From: Candidatus Saccharimonadota bacterium
Lineage (GTDB): Bacteria; Patescibacteriota; Saccharimonadia; Saccharimonadales; Saccharimonadaceae
Direction: 5' to 3'
Assembly: GCA_017511405.1 (NCBI GenBank)
Contig: JAFWKB010000057.1
Location: forward strand, 1 to 6,289
DNA: 6,289 nt
Shown here: positions 5,351-6,289 of the stretch, piece after piece
How positions within the stretch are numbered: position 1 is the first letter of the stretch
How the letters are laid out: the number at the start of each line of letters is the position of its first letter
The notes under the pieces: generated by a model
What the model was told of the DNA's origin: nothing
Databases searched by the model: none
Seen by the model: the letters and a program-made list of their open reading frames with translations, nothing else
Translations under genes and position numbers: made by a program

Positions 5351-5567
5351 GCGACGCAGCGGAGGGCTATGCCGCTTGGCTTATTGCGACCACTCTTAGA
5401 GTAGACGCTAGTGGAGTAGAAGTTCAAGTAGTGCGAATCTGTGTAGGAGTAATGCGTAGATGACCAGAAATAGCCGCCCGTACCTCTACTGCCGAGAAGA
5501 CCACTGTCCCAGTAGAGAATGCCCGACATCATAACCGAAAGAGGAAGGCTGCGGAGAGCTCTGGAAG
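5351..5567 (-). pseudogene. Cassette C: FISUMP-like variable-region fragment
   Basis: This 217-bp cassette reads MMSGILYWDSGLLGSRGT, then GGYFWSSTHYSYTDSHY, NFYSTSVYSK and IALRCVA. It abuts cassette D directly: the D end GCGTCGC is followed without spacer by CTTCCAGAGC of C. Departures from the shared frame include His for Pro (CAT for CCT) after the FWSST anchor and Ser for Pro before K. There is no stop codon in the core and no Shine-Dalgarno sequence near its ATG-ATG. Confidence 0.7.
5548..5567. repeat. 20-bp direct repeat R, copy 4
   Basis: Identical to copy 1; the junction of cassettes C and D, exactly 217 bp from copies 3 and 5. Confidence 0.9.
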
Positions 5568-5784
5568 GCGACGCAGCGGAGAGTAAAGCCGTCTGGCTTA
5601 TTGCCGCTATACTTAGGGCTAACGTTAGTAGAGCGGAAGTTCAAGTACCGTGAACTCGTGTAGGAGTAAGGCGTAGAAGCCCAGAAGTAGCCGTTCGTAC
5701 CTCTATTGCCGAGAATACCATTGACCCAGTAGAGAACACCCGACATCATAACCGAAAGAGGAAGGCTGCGGAGAGCTCTGGAAG
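5568..5784 (-). pseudogene. Cassette D: FISUMP-like variable-region fragment
   Basis: This 217-bp cassette reads MMSGVLYWVNGILGNRGT, then NGYFWASTPYSYTSSRY, NFRSTNVSPK and FTLRCVA. Upstream of R there is a 21-bp linker related to that of cassette B (GCACCTTTTCCTTCC against GCACCTTTCCTTCC). The extra T is a homopolymer indel that breaks the frame otherwise leading into SRALRSLP. Several diversified codons here retain AAC or AAT, so D is among the copies nearest the inferred ancestral template. Confidence 0.7.
5765..5784. repeat. 20-bp direct repeat R, copy 5
   Basis: Identical to copy 1; the 5' border of cassette D. Confidence 0.9.
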
Positions 5785-5805
5785 GAAAAGGTGCAAGGAA
5801 ATCGG

Positions 5806-6022
5806 GCGACGCAGCGGAGAGGGAAACCGTAGGACTTATAGGTGTTATTCTTAGGGCCAACGAAAGTGGAGTAGAAGTACAAGTACCGTGAATTTGTGTA
5901 GTTGACAGGCATAGATGACCAGAAGTGGCCGTACGTACCTCTATTGAAGAGACCACCACCGAGCCAGCCGTAATAGCCCGACATCATAAACGAAAGAGGA
6001 AGGCTGCGGAGAGCTCTGGAAG
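5806..6022 (-). pseudogene. Cassette E: FISUMP-like variable-region fragment
   Basis: This 217-bp cassette reads MMSGYYGWLGGGLFNRGT, then YGHFWSSMPVNYTNSRY, YFYSTFVGPK and FPLRCVA. It is the first cassette downstream of the right-edge gene: 30 nt separate that gene's stop from R, with no ribosome site. Its constant positions differ more than those of B-D (ATG for ACG, TCC for CCA, CCT for ACT), suggesting a somewhat different template or longer drift. Confidence 0.7.
6003..6022. repeat. 20-bp direct repeat R, copy 6
   Basis: Identical to copy 1; the 5' border of cassette E and the right limit of the array. Confidence 0.9.
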
Positions 6023-6052
6023 AAAACGAGCTATTATGTAGTAGTGGTTTAA

Positions 6053-6289
6053 CTAGAAGCCTTGATCGGTGGAGTCTTGAAGGAGTGCGGGATAATAACC
6101 GTCCGAGAAAGAAGGGGTTTCTTCATTGTCGACAAAATCAAAATAGGTTAGGCCGAGTTTTTCTCGGATTAGCTCTTCGGCGGCGCTTTCGGTGATGATG
6201 TTTTCTTCGAAATTAATCTTTTTCCAAGAGAGGAGTTGGAGTTCGCGGACGGAATCTTTGAGAAGAGTGGATTCGGAAGTGATAAAATC
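6053..6289 (-). CDS. C-terminal 78 residues of an unidentified protein (runs off the right edge)
   Basis: A minus-strand frame enters from the right edge and ends at TAG (6053-6055). It is open for 78 residues, with codon use and composition like the other genes here. It begins DFITSESTLLKDSVRELQLL, continues through WKKINFEENIITE and EELIREKLGLTYFDFVD, and ends in an acidic, polar tail (DGYYPALLQDSTDQGF). The amphipathic helix followed by EKLGL faintly recalls C-termini of FtsL/DivIC-type division proteins, but this is too little to assign. No terminator separates it from cassette E, so its transcript could run into the array. Confidence 0.75.
   Translation of the reverse strand, partial: DFITSESTLLKDSVRELQLLSWKKINFEENIITESAAEELIREKLGLTYFDFVDNEETPSFSDGYYPALLQDSTDQGF

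Larger units (their letters stand above)
4515..6022 (-). other. Array of five DGR-like variable-region cassettes (FISUMP / C-type-lectin-fold C-terminus)
   Basis: Five leftward cassettes, here called A (leftmost) to E, occupy an intergenic interval. Each encodes a constant RALRSLPLSVMMSG (V absent from some), a diversified middle of about 50 residues with TGG/FW, YFxST, PK and KP anchors, and LRCVA. Cassettes C and D abut with a period of 217 bp, which is not a multiple of three; reading on from D into C therefore gives FQSSPQP instead of SRALRSLP. No cassette has a credible start. Variation sits in codons with a fixed pyrimidine third base, as expected from adenine-directed mutagenesis of AAY codons. 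No reverse transcriptase, Avd or template repeat lies in the window. The array could be remote DGR targets, copies of former targets, or gene-conversion donors. Confidence 0.7.

Noticed and set aside
5486..5959. A 157-codon leftward frame running through parts of cassettes E, D and C as one protein
   Set aside because: It crosses cassette borders out of the conserved frame (SSFGYDVG instead of SVMMSG) and enters the true frame of D only after a switch. The 217-bp period makes this a by-product of repetition.
4515..6022. CRISPR array
   Set aside because: The repeat is 20 bp and the units are about 217 bp of homologous coding-like sequence, not short unique spacers.
1..6289. UGA recoding as in Gracilibacteria/Absconditabacteria
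   Set aside because: All genes read normally in the standard code, with no in-frame UGA interrupting conserved motifs; the visible stops are TAA or TAG, so UGA use remains untested but recoding is not needed.
6053..6289. Assignment of the right-edge fragment to FtsL/DivIC
   Set aside because: Only a short LGL-containing helix resembles the family; without the N-terminal membrane segment and coiled coil the call is not supportable.

Overview
The window looks like chromosomal DNA from a bacterium with short intergenic spaces. A Candidatus Saccharibacteria (TM7) or other CPR/Patescibacteria origin is plausible. That assignment is an inference from gene style and from the FISUMP-like lectin-fold domain fragments ending in LRCVA; no marker gene here proves it. 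The standard genetic code fits every gene.

Left part (1-2640). A leftward cluster encodes a 76-aa single-pass membrane protein, PheS, and the first 95 codons of PheT, so it supplies both subunits of phenylalanyl-tRNA synthetase. Back to back with it, from a compact symmetric divergent promoter, a rightward gene encodes an aquaporin-family channel. This channel has a long charged N-terminal extension, cysteine clusters at both ends, and Leu where the selectivity-filter Arg is expected.

Middle part (2641-4440). A bidirectional terminator separates the aquaporin from a leftward short-chain dehydrogenase (SDR). Divergent from the SDR is a rightward tRNA-Leu(CAA) with its own promoter and terminator. 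Next come a leftward terminator at the end of what looks like a 3' gene remnant (3686-3811), and a leftward orphan gene of 157 aa with a promoter, a leader hairpin, a strong Shine-Dalgarno sequence and a terminator. All five promoters I assign to protein genes are TGnTATAAT extended -10 elements.

Right part (4515-6022). This is the most unusual region: five related leftward cassettes of 217-220 bp lie between two leftward genes. Each encodes only the C-terminal part of a FISUMP / C-type-lectin-fold domain, from RALRSLPLS-MMSG to LRCVA. None has a plausible start, and abutting copies are out of frame with each other. About 17 codons differ among cassettes at codon positions 1 and 2, while position 3 stays fixed as C or T. 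That is the footprint expected if adenines of AAC/AAT template codons were randomised, as diversity-generating retroelements (DGRs) do. No reverse transcriptase or AAY-rich template repeat is visible here. The array may therefore be a bank of silent or remote DGR variable regions, or donors for gene conversion into an expressed lectin gene elsewhere. The spacers hold a large imperfect inverted repeat (4758-4953) and a promoter-like site in front of cassette B.

The right edge (6053-6289) is the 3' end of an unidentified leftward gene.
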